From contig CAZTOB010000024.1 in the NCBI GenBank assembly GCA_964615425.1, positions 1 through 5,000 of the forward strand: a DNA stretch of 5,000 nucleotides, read 5' to 3'. Under the pieces are notes generated by a model that did not search any database, was not told the origin of the DNA, and was given only the letters and a program-made list of their open reading frames with translations. How positions within the stretch are numbered: position 1 is the first letter of the stretch; each line of letters opens with the position of its first letter. The translations under genes and the position numbers were made by a program. This document shows positions 1-4,286 of this stretch, piece after piece. Source of the DNA: CAYLVJ01 sp964615425 (GTDB lineage Bacteria; Patescibacteriota; Minisyncoccia; Minisyncoccales; CAYTKG01).

Positions 1-13
1 TATTAAGCTTACT

Positions 14-16
14 CAT
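14..16 (-). other. possible start codon of a gene running off the left edge
   Basis: After the third terminator the minus strand has an ATG followed by four sense codons (reading M-S-K-L-N) before the window ends. No convincing Shine-Dalgarno sequence precedes it. The only support is position: it is the next ATG after the terminator in a stretch where all genes run this way. With five codons visible nothing can be said about a product. Confidence 0.2.
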
Positions 17-68
17 ATGGTAACGATTACAAATCTCTTTCGTATAAGAATATCAAAAAATCACCAAG

Positions 69-94
69 ACAAAAACCCACCGAATAGTGAGTTT
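69..94 (-). terminator. Rho-independent terminator, copy 1
   Basis: Read on the minus strand, AAACTCACT pairs with GGTGGGTTT around an ATTC loop (two T·G wobbles) and is followed by TTTTTGTC. It lies about 60 bases beyond the stop of the BtrH-like gene and would end the DUF5680/BtrH-like unit. It is a diverged third copy of the hairpins at 1562-1593 and 3145-3176. The rest of the 1-156 stretch shows no supported gene. Confidence 0.8.
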
Positions 95-156
95 ATCTCC
101 TCGCTAATATTCTAATCTCAAGATAGATCACCGGACACAAACTTATAACACATTTA

Positions 157-1083
157 TTAACTCAATAGGTTCGACTTAAACTCCGATTCAACTTGAGCCA
201 ATCTTCTAAGGTTTTGAGAAAACAAAGACCACTTTTTTCTCATTAAAAAAGTGTGGCAACTGCCAAATAATTCTGCCTGTGTTCTTTTTAGTCCAGCTAA
301 AATATTATTCCTACCTTCAAAAAATCTTGCAAAATCCAAAGCTCTTTTGGCTCCCAAGGGTAGAGCAAAATATTTAAGGTGATCTGTTTCGCCAGAGGAA
401 AAATCATTTTCTTCGAATCTATTGGCAGCTTTTATTATAGCCTCTTCCCCCGTTATCCAACCATTTTCCTGTGACTTTGCAGCACAACTCTCATAGATCG
501 ACTTAAAACCTTCAACAGCTTTTTTATACACCTCTTTTTCTGCCGGATCCTTCACTTTTTTGGGTGAAGTCCAGTAGCGATAATTCTCCTTGCCATAAAA
601 TATTTTATTTGAGTTCCAAGCCTTCTTTAGTTGATTGGGAGACAACAAAACACAGGGAAACTTTTCAGGATCGTGCAAACGAAAATCGTCTTCTTTGTAA
701 CCGTAAATTAAAACAAAATGATCAGACCCATGAAGAAAATTATAATTAGGATTATAAGTCAAGTAACCCATATCTAAAGGCCCGACCATGATTGGAGAAT
801 CGGTCAAATCTTCTTTGATTTGATCAATCGGAGGAGAATTTTCTTTTGAAATAACTCGTTCCTTACAAGAAAAACCTAAAACATGAAAAGCTCTACTAAT
901 CTCCTCATCAGGTAGAGCGAAATTAAAGAAAAGTAAATTTTTATCATCCATCCAGAAAGCAGAAAGTCCCACCCCAGTAATAACCTCTATCAAAGAAGGA
1001 GAAATCTCTTCCCCAATAGAAGCCAAAAGCATTGAAGCAGAATTGGCGTAGCAATAAGATCCGTTTCCTATATATTTATTCAT
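157..1083 (-). CDS. BtrH-like / C39-like cysteine-dependent protein (308 aa)
   Basis: The N-terminal half resembles the BtrH N-terminal domain, a papain/C39-like fold. It opens with G-x-x-x-C-Y-A-N-S, giving a nucleophile candidate at Cys11. Later come G-S-D-H-F-V-L-I-Y-G-Y with His122 and then H-D-P with Asp138, which is the Cys-His-Asp order and spacing of that fold. There is no signal peptide or membrane segment, so it should act in the cytoplasm. Residues from about 180 to 308 look helical and charged; BtrH-type proteins often carry a second C-terminal domain, but I cannot match this one. In butirosin synthesis BtrH moves an acyl group from a carrier protein to an aminoglycoside; other members of the fold cleave peptides. 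No carrier protein or transporter gene is visible here, so the substrate is unknown. The ATG overlaps the DUF5680 stop by 4 bases (ATGA), implying translational coupling. The fold is fairly likely, the reaction open. Confidence 0.7.
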   Translation of the reverse strand: MNKYIGNGSYCYANSASMLLASIGEEISPSLIEVITGVGLSAFWMDDKNLLFFNFALPDEEISRAFHVLGFSCKERVISKENSPPIDQIKEDLTDSPIMVGPLDMGYLTYNPNYNFLHGSDHFVLIYGYKEDDFRLHDPEKFPCVLLSPNQLKKAWNSNKIFYGKENYRYWTSPKKVKDPAEKEVYKKAVEGFKSIYESCAAKSQENGWITGEEAIIKAANRFEENDFSSGETDHLKYFALPLGAKRALDFARFFEGRNNILAGLKRTQAELFGSCHTFLMRKKWSLFSQNLRRLAQVESEFKSNLLS

Positions 1084-1535
1084 ATATCTACTAATCCCCC
1101 CATATAATTAGCTTTATAAACCAACTGTTCTCTTTTTGTTATTTTCTCTTCCCCGGAAAACCTTTTAATATTCCCTCTCCACAGGTTTAGATAAACATAA
1201 TTATCTTTACTGTATTTTTCAGGCCCCCTAAAAGGATACTCTTCCGGCATTTCTTTTAAAGCTTCTTGTAAAAACTTGTAGATCGGCTCGACATTAATTC
1301 CTTTTTCCACCCATCCGTAATAAACCATCATCCTGTCGGGCTTTTTATCATAAAAAACGACCGTTCTTCCCCCATAGGGCTCCCCTCCAAAGAAATTATC
1401 TCTCGCCTTCCATTTACCTTTCTCAAAAGAGATGGTTTTTGAACCATCTTCTTCTTTGGCCCACCTCTCCTCTTCGCCACTTGCATACCCAACTTTGTTG
1501 AACTCCAATAAAAACCTTTTAAGTCCTTTTTCCAT
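1080..1535 (-). CDS. DUF5680 domain protein (151 aa)
   Basis: The whole protein resembles the DUF5680 family as I know it: L-K-R-F-L-L-E near the start, G-Y-A-S-G-E-E at 16-22, D-N-F-F-G-G-E-P-Y-G-G at 46-56, M-V-Y-Y-G-W-V at 70-76, P-F-R-G-P at 101-105 and Y-M-G-G-L-V-D at 144-150 at the end. The domain occurs alone, as here, or behind a helix-turn-helix domain; no function is established to my knowledge. It is probably soluble and cytoplasmic, with no signal or membrane segment. I chose the ATG at 1535 because conservation begins exactly there. A longer in-frame reading to 1700 would run back through the terminator at 1562-1593 and into the preceding gene. It is the first gene of a two-gene unit with the BtrH-like protein. 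A promoter-like TAGAAT ends only 8 bases before the start, so the message may be leaderless. Family assignment is confident, role unknown. Confidence 0.88.
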   Translation of the reverse strand: MEKGLKRFLLEFNKVGYASGEEERWAKEEDGSKTISFEKGKWKARDNFFGGEPYGGRTVVFYDKKPDRMMVYYGWVEKGINVEPIYKFLQEALKEMPEEYPFRGPEKYSKDNYVYLNLWRGNIKRFSGEEKITKREQLVYKANYMGGLVDI

Positions 1536-1543
1536 ATTCTTTA

Positions 1544-1573
1544 ATTCTATCAAGATTTCAAACAAAACAAAAA
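1544..1573 (-). promoter_or_regulatory. predicted promoter of the DUF5680/BtrH-like unit
   Basis: On the minus strand TAGAAT (1544-1549) is a good -10 box. Possible -35 boxes are TTGTTT (15-base spacer) or TTTTTG (18-base spacer), both in the T-tract of the preceding terminator. Transcription would be expected to start around 1537, at or within two bases of the ATG at 1535, giving a near-leaderless message. No strong Shine-Dalgarno sequence is present. The -10 region resembles that of the mntA promoter (TTGATAGAATTAAA against TTGATATAATTAAA). Confidence 0.5.
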
Positions 1574-1593
1574 CCCACCAAATGGTGAGTTTT
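1562..1593 (-). terminator. Rho-independent terminator, copy 2
   Basis: On the minus strand AAAACTCACC pairs with GGTGGGTTTT around an ATTT loop, a ten-pair stem with a single T·G wobble, followed by TTTTTGTTTTG. It ends the mntA-hepT unit about 60 bases beyond the stop of its last gene. It is the best-formed of the three copies. Confidence 0.88.
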
Positions 1594-1626
1594 AACCCTT
1601 CACGAGATTTAAACGCTTGGATTGGT
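1563..1626 (-). repeat. 65-bp intergenic repeat, copy 2
   Basis: This segment aligns with 3145-3209 over 65 columns with six mismatches and one single-base gap (58 identical by eye). It comprises the terminator plus the flank containing TTTAAACGC and GGATTGGT. The other copy is the 3' flank of tRNA-His and ends inside its acceptor stem. Here the sequence next to GGATTGGT is not a recognisable tRNA, and the last gene of the toxin-antitoxin unit stops 28 bases further on. Confidence 0.85.
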
Positions 1627-1636
1627 TCCCTAGTAC

Positions 1637-1654
1637 GCGACGTTCGAACCTCGC
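1637..1654. repeat. imperfect palindrome abutting a stop codon
   Basis: GCGA-C-GTTCGAAC-C-TCGC is an 18-bp inverted repeat broken only at one symmetric base pair. It starts directly next to the stop codon at 1655-1657 and lies between that stop and terminator copy 2. The central GGTTCGAA (minus strand) resembles a tRNA T-loop, but I could not fold a standard T-arm plus acceptor around it. It may be a decayed tRNA 3' end, a binding or recombination site, or chance. Confidence 0.5.
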
Positions 1655-2236
1655 TCAGTCCAAAAATTGGAAGGTAGAAATTATTTGATCCACAGTCCAA
1701 AGATAAGATTCTTTTTGATCAAAAACAGTTGCTTCTATTTCACAAATAACAGCATCTCGCTTACTTACATTGTTCGTTTTCTCAAAAAAGAAAATTTTTT
1801 TAACTAAGTCTTGCCCTGTATCGATATAAGATAAGCGTGTAGCAGACATTTGATTCACCAAGATATCTTCTTTTTCAAAATCAGAATTCGGTATCATTTT
1901 TTTTATCATTTCCTCCCTTCTAGAAACCTCACCTTTGAGGGTTCGGGAGGAAGGAAGATTCAAAGCTCCCGTTGTCCTAATTTTAATGTATTCGCTTTCA
2001 ATATATATGTTTGCGCCAAACTCCGTAACCCCTTTCCAATCGGGAGGATATTTAATTAAAAACCCTCTTTCCAAGTTTTTATAAGTCTTCCAGTCAGCAA
2101 CTCTTTCCTTATTTGTTTCTATCTTTTTCATTTCTTTCTTCTCCATTTTCTTGTGCTCTCTCCAAAGAAAAAACATCACAATTAACAAAAAAAGAGAAGC
2201 GATGGATAAAATTTTAAAATAAGAGTTTTTTTTCAC
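1655..2236 (-). CDS. signal-anchored extracytoplasmic protein, PsbP-like 'YPxDW' type (193 aa)
   Basis: A short N-terminus with three lysines (M-K-K-N-S-Y-F-K) precedes one hydrophobic segment at about 9-24. A charged, lysine-rich linker at 25-45 follows, then a soluble domain opening with D-W-K-T-Y (48-52) and F-L-I-K-Y-P-P-D-W (59-67) and closing with I-I-S-T-F-Q-F-L. That opening and closing pattern is common in small anchored proteins of Patescibacteria and Gram-positives related to PsbP-like folds; their function is generally unknown. There is no lipobox cysteine, so it is probably anchored by the uncleaved helix with the domain outside the membrane. I chose the GTG at 2236, which gives a normal anchor and an 8-base gap after the preceding stop. 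A longer reading to 2299 would overlap that gene by 55 bases and add an unlikely polar extension. No clear Shine-Dalgarno site is seen. Last gene of the mntA-hepT unit. Confidence 0.75.
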   Translation of the reverse strand: MKKNSYFKILSIASLFLLIVMFFLWREHKKMEKKEMKKIETNKERVADWKTYKNLERGFLIKYPPDWKGVTEFGANIYIESEYIKIRTTGALNLPSSRTLKGEVSRREEMIKKMIPNSDFEKEDILVNQMSATRLSYIDTGQDLVKKIFFFEKTNNVSKRDAVICEIEATVFDQKESYLWTVDQIISTFQFLD

Positions 2237-2244
2237 TGTTAAAT

Positions 2245-2442
2245 TTATTTTAAGATAGCCCTTATTATTCCCATAACAGTCAAAATAATCCCTCCCCAAC
2301 CAAAAACTGCACTCACTAAAGATTCTCCCCCGACAGATAAGCGTAAAAAACCTACCTTCGTCAAACCAACCATTAGAATCAAAGTGCCGAGCAAGAACAA
2401 GCCTACGACAAAATATGTGTTTTTAAGCTTTTTTAAGTCCAT
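2245..2442 (-). CDS. small two-helix membrane protein (65 aa)
   Basis: I do not recognise a family. The protein begins M-D-L-K-K-L-K-N and has two hydrophobic stretches, about residues 10-30 and 43-63, joined by a short loop with R34 and G38-G39-E40. It ends R-A-I-L-K. It should be a hairpin in the cytoplasmic membrane. It starts 21 bases after the hepT stop and ends 8 bases before the anchored protein, with no terminator or clear promoter between, so all four genes probably share one message. It could be a partner of the anchored protein. Nothing links it mechanically to the toxin-antitoxin pair beyond transcription. The reading frame is well supported by position and composition; the function is unknown. 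Confidence 0.7.
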   Translation of the reverse strand: MDLKKLKNTYFVVGLFLLGTLILMVGLTKVGFLRLSVGGESLVSAVFGWGGIILTVMGIIRAILK

Positions 2443-2463
2443 TGCTATCGCTCTAATTAAATA

Positions 2464-2808
2464 TCATTGACTAAAAAAATCAAGGTCCTTAATTTTCTTT
2501 TTTAGATAAACCAGGTCTTCATTAACTGTTTTCCATATTATCTCCAAATCAACCCCAAAATATTCATGGACAGCTTTATTCCTCATACCAATAATTTCAC
2601 CCCAAGGAATACTTGAATGTTTTTCTTTAAAGGTTTCGGGGAGGTTATTGACCGCCTCTCCGATAATACTTAAGTTTCTTACGACAGCATCAACAGTTTT
2701 CTTGTCTTCGGAAAACTTTTCAAACGTCATCTCCCTCGTGTAATCTTCTATATTTTGAATAGAAGATTTAATATCTTCAAGATACAAGCGAGGTGATCTT
2801 TTAGACAT
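2464..2808 (-). CDS. hepT: HepT-family HEPN RNase toxin (114 aa)
   Basis: This is a DUF86/HepT-type HEPN protein, all helical and of usual length for the family. The catalytic R-X4-H-X-Y motif is intact: Arg76, His81 and Tyr83 in R-N-K-A-V-H-E-Y. Other family landmarks are Y-L-E-D-I near the start (9-13), I-I-G-E-A-V-N-N at 48-55 and W-G-E-I-I-G-M at 69-75. In characterised pairs HepT is an RNase toxin whose R-X4-H-X-Y tyrosine is AMPylated and silenced by the partner nucleotidyltransferase MntA; that mechanism is inferred here from the family. It acts in the cytoplasm. The ATG overlaps the mntA stop by 8 bases (ATGTCTAA), so toxin translation is probably coupled to the antitoxin, which is made first. 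With all key residues present it is probably active rather than decayed. Confidence 0.92.
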   Translation of the reverse strand: MSKRSPRLYLEDIKSSIQNIEDYTREMTFEKFSEDKKTVDAVVRNLSIIGEAVNNLPETFKEKHSSIPWGEIIGMRNKAVHEYFGVDLEIIWKTVNEDLVYLKKKIKDLDFFSQ

Positions 2809-3094
2809 ATATGGTTTGCTTAAGAACCTCCTTTTTAATAAGTGGCTTCAGAGCATTCTTTGTTACCAGGTCCACCTTTCTTCCCAGTAAATCACTTAAA
2901 TAATTTTCTAATCTTATAAAATGAAAAAAGCCAACCGGCTTGGAAAACTCAACCAGAATGTCTATATCGCTTTTCTCTTTTGCCTTGCCAGAACTAACCG
3001 ATCCAAAAATACCTATCTTTTCAACATAATAGGTTTTCTCCAGATCTCTCCTGTGTTCTGATATTGTTTTTTTGATCTGGTCTAGCAAATTCAT
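2801..3094 (-). CDS. mntA: MntA-family nucleotidyltransferase antitoxin (97 aa)
   Basis: A minimal nucleotidyltransferase of the MNT type. It has F-G-S-V-S-S-G (Gly31-Ser32) followed after ten residues by S-D-I-D-I-L-V-E with Asp43 and Asp45, and then K-V-D-L-V with the third metal-binding Asp at 75. This is the G-S-X10-D-X-D signature with the third acidic residue in place, and the length is normal for the family. In characterised pairs MntA transfers AMP from ATP to the active-site tyrosine of HepT and so neutralises it. It is the first gene of its unit, directly before hepT and overlapping it by 8 bases. A predicted TTGACT/TATAAT promoter lies 27-53 bases ahead of the ATG. The start lacks a Shine-Dalgarno sequence but is the natural N-terminus of the domain. 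A stand-alone nucleotidyltransferase of other function is unlikely given the adjacent hepT. Confidence 0.92.
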   Translation of the reverse strand: MNLLDQIKKTISEHRRDLEKTYYVEKIGIFGSVSSGKAKEKSDIDILVEFSKPVGFFHFIRLENYLSDLLGRKVDLVTKNALKPLIKKEVLKQTIYV

Positions 3095-3120
3095 AGTCTG
3101 TTTTAGTTAAACCTATTTTA

Positions 3121-3147
3121 ATTATATCAAAAAAAATAATCAGTCAA
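3121..3147 (-). promoter_or_regulatory. predicted promoter of the mntA-hepT unit
   Basis: TTGACT (3142-3147, minus strand) and a perfect TATAAT (3121-3126) are separated by a short 15-base, T-rich spacer. The -35 box starts at the end of the T-tract of the tRNA terminator, so termination and reinitiation are back to back. Transcription would start near 3114, giving a leader of about 20 bases before the mntA ATG at 3094. No operator palindrome is seen over the boxes. Confidence 0.65.
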
Positions 3148-3176
3148 AACAAAAACCCATCAAATGGTGAGTTTTT
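3145..3176 (-). terminator. Rho-independent terminator, copy 3, after the tRNA pair
   Basis: On the minus strand AAAAACTCA pairs with TGGGTTTTT. A C/A mismatch and one C-G pair close an ATTT loop, followed by a T-rich tract. It lies about 30 bases past the end of tRNA-His and should stop both the tRNA transcript and any readthrough from the pilus operon. Confidence 0.85.
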
Positions 3177-3209
3177 AACCCTTTAAGGAATTTAAACGCT
3201 AGGATTGGT
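3145..3209 (-). repeat. 65-bp intergenic repeat, copy 3, tRNA-His 3' flank
   Basis: Partner of 1563-1626 (58 of 65 columns identical by eye). The match starts three bases inside the tRNA-His gene (discriminator base and two acceptor-stem bases) and runs through the terminator. It is likely the ancestral copy, because here it is attached to an intact tRNA. A weaker relative is at 69-107. Confidence 0.85.
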
Positions 3210-3280
3210 GGCCGATGGGATTCGAACCCACGTCGCCAGGATCACAATCTGGTGCTCTGACCAATTGAGCTACGGCCACC
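3207..3280 (-). tRNA. tRNA-His (anticodon GTG)
   Basis: The minus strand folds as a full cloverleaf: acceptor stem GTGGCCG/CGGCCAC, D-arm GCTC...GAGC, and anticodon loop TTGTGAT with GTG at 3243-3245. The T-arm is GTGGG/CCCAT around TTCGAAT. The extra G at -1 opposite C73, the histidine identity pair, is encoded (3280 with 3207). The 3' CCA is not encoded (C73 is followed by AAT), so it must be added by a nucleotidyltransferase. The innermost anticodon-stem pair is A31×C39, a mismatch, which is unusual. It follows tRNA-Arg after one base and shares its promoter. Confidence 0.96.
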
Positions 3281-3281
3281 A

Positions 3282-3358
3282 TGGTGTCCCCGGCGCGAGT
3301 CGAACGCGCAACCTACTGCTTAGAAGGCAGTTGCTCTATCCAGTTGAGCTACGGGGAC
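3282..3358 (-). tRNA. tRNA-Arg (anticodon TCT), CCA encoded
   Basis: A standard cloverleaf on the minus strand: acceptor GTCCCCG/CGGGGAC, D-arm GCTC...GAGC, anticodon stem ACTGC/GCAGT with loop CTTCTAA (TCT at 3322-3324), and T-arm GCGCG/CGCGC around TTCGACT. Discriminator A73 at 3285 is followed by an encoded CCA at 3282-3284, unlike its neighbour. It reads AGA/AGG codons. It is first in the tRNA transcript, with a predicted 5' leader of only a few bases. Confidence 0.97.
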
Positions 3359-3370
3359 CCTTGTATTTAA

Positions 3371-3399
3371 ATCTTAAAACAACTACCTAAGTTAGTCAA
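3371..3399 (-). promoter_or_regulatory. predicted promoter of the tRNA-Arg/tRNA-His unit
   Basis: TTGACT (3394-3399) and TAAGAT (3371-3376) are separated by exactly 17 bases on the minus strand. Transcription would start near 3364, six bases before tRNA-Arg. The -35 box lies inside GTTGACTAA, the final Val-Asp-stop of the membrane-protein gene, so promoter and coding end share bases. No terminator separates the pilus genes from the tRNAs. Confidence 0.7.
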
Positions 3400-3739
3400 C
3401 TGAGGAGCCCTCTTCTTCCAGCGCATTCTCTTCTGGAAAGAAATCGGGATACTCTTTTTCTTTTTCTTCAAACTCTTCATTTTTTCTTTCTTCTATCTCC
3501 CCTACAGTTTGTTCTAAAATTTCTTTTTCCAAGTTTAATCTCTTTTCTGGTATGTAATCATTGGGAAAAGAGTATTGATAAAAAACCAAGACTCCAATCA
3601 CAATTTCCAAAGCAAAACCAACAAAAAATACCCAAAAAGCATTGGAGGCTAAAAAATCAGGTGTTTTTTTAGCTTTTCTCACTATCGATTTCCCAAACTT
3701 TTCTAAATCCTCTTTTTTAAAGCTGGTTTTAATCTTCAT
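3392..3739 (-). CDS. single-pass membrane protein with acidic tail, pilus operon (115 aa)
   Basis: I do not recognise a named family. A lysine-rich N-terminus (1-27) suggests a cytoplasmic start. One hydrophobic segment at about 34-55 follows, and then a highly acidic, probably coiled or disordered tail (66-115) containing many Glu residues, as in E-E-R-K-N-E-E-F-E-E-K-E-K-E. By the positive-inside rule the tail lies outside the membrane. The ATG overlaps the pilO stop by 11 bases, with AGGA just ahead of it, so it is translated from the pilus message. Its position after PilM-PilN-PilO invites comparison with PilP, but it shows neither a lipobox nor a beta domain. I read it as a lineage-specific accessory of the pilus platform. 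Its stop codon overlaps the tRNA promoter -35 box. Confidence 0.75.
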   Translation of the reverse strand: MKIKTSFKKEDLEKFGKSIVRKAKKTPDFLASNAFWVFFVGFALEIVIGVLVFYQYSFPNDYIPEKRLNLEKEILEQTVGEIEERKNEEFEEKEKEYPDFFPEENALEEEGSSVD

Positions 3740-4286
3740 ATCCTAAAATTTGAATTTTTAAATCCATTCTCGCTCCTTCCTCCCGTTCACCTCTTCCCGG
3801 CCGCTCCTTATCAACGCTTGAAATAGAAAACTCTTCAATAGATAAAAGATAATGACTTTTCTCCACCCTATCAAGAAAAGCCAGGCAATCCTGTTCTTCG
3901 CCCCAACCGGTTATTCTTATCCCCAAAGGCGTAAAAAAAGAATCTTTGTTTTCTTCTGGAGAAGAAAGTAAAGAAACATTAACTTCTACTTCATGATAAG
4001 AAGCCGCTTCTTCCACGAACTCTATAAAACCAACCGGCATATCGGGATTAACCAAAACGGACTCTAATTCCTGTAAGTAATTTTCCAATTCGTCTTCTCT
4101 TTCGCGCCAGTAACTAAGCTCCCGGTTTTTACGGATCATTTCTTTAAGATCTCTCTGGGTTGAAGAAAGTTTTTTGGAACTTCTTTTTATTTCATTAAAA
4201 AAAGGAAAAGCAATTATTAAAAAACCGATAACAACAAAAATGGAAAGCGAGGAAAGAACGATTATCATTTTTTTCTTATCCTTCAT
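3729..4286 (-). CDS. pilO: type IV pilus assembly protein PilO
   Basis: The architecture is that of PilO: a short basic cytoplasmic start (M-K-D-K-K-K-M), one membrane helix at about 7-29 and a charged coiled coil at about 32-80. A ferredoxin-like domain (84-185) follows, with M-P-V-G-F-I-E-F-V-E-E-A-A at 83-95 and L-G-I-R-I-T-G at 121-127. Helix residues C-L-A-F-L-D-R-V-E-K at 134-143 precede the last strands, ending L-K-I-Q-I-L-G-Y. PilO pairs with PilN through the extracytoplasmic coiled coil and links the PilM ring to the outer parts of the pilus machine. The length of 185 is slightly short but normal for non-proteobacterial versions. The ATG overlaps the pilN stop by 11 bases and is preceded by GGGAG at good spacing. 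Sequence conservation in PilO is low, so the call rests on architecture plus gene order. Confidence 0.87.
   Translation of the reverse strand: MKDKKKMIIVLSSLSIFVVIGFLIIAFPFFNEIKRSSKKLSSTQRDLKEMIRKNRELSYWREREDELENYLQELESVLVNPDMPVGFIEFVEEAASYHEVEVNVSLLSSPEENKDSFFTPLGIRITGWGEEQDCLAFLDRVEKSHYLLSIEEFSISSVDKERPGRGEREEGARMDLKIQILGYED

Noticed and set aside
1563..1654. Integron attC site, suggested by TTTAAACG, the palindrome and the cassette-like layout
   Set aside because: I could not find the paired GTTRRRY and RYYYAAC core boxes at matching distances, and no integrase is in the window; the similarity is only in layout.
1536..1700. N-terminal extension of the DUF5680 gene to an upstream in-frame start at 1700
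   Set aside because: It would run through the terminator at 1562-1593 and the repeat, overlap the end of the preceding gene and add sequence unlike the family, whose conservation begins at the ATG at 1535.
2237..2299. Longer start at 2299 for the anchored 'YPxDW' protein
   Set aside because: It overlaps the 65-aa gene by 55 bases and puts a polar stretch ahead of a normal membrane anchor; the GTG at 2236 gives a typical M-K-K-N start just after the preceding stop.
69..3176. CRISPR array, because of three similar repeats in one orientation
   Set aside because: The copies are about 1.5 kb apart with genes between them, and each is a terminator hairpin with a T-tract.
3277..3286. Perfect palindrome CACCATGGTG between the two tRNAs
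   Set aside because: It is fully explained by the encoded CCA of tRNA-Arg, the one-base spacer and the GGTGG start of tRNA-His.
3205..3390. 61-residue plus-strand reading frame across the tRNA genes
   Set aside because: It is the antisense of tRNA-His and tRNA-Arg, a well-known source of spurious 'hypothetical proteins'.
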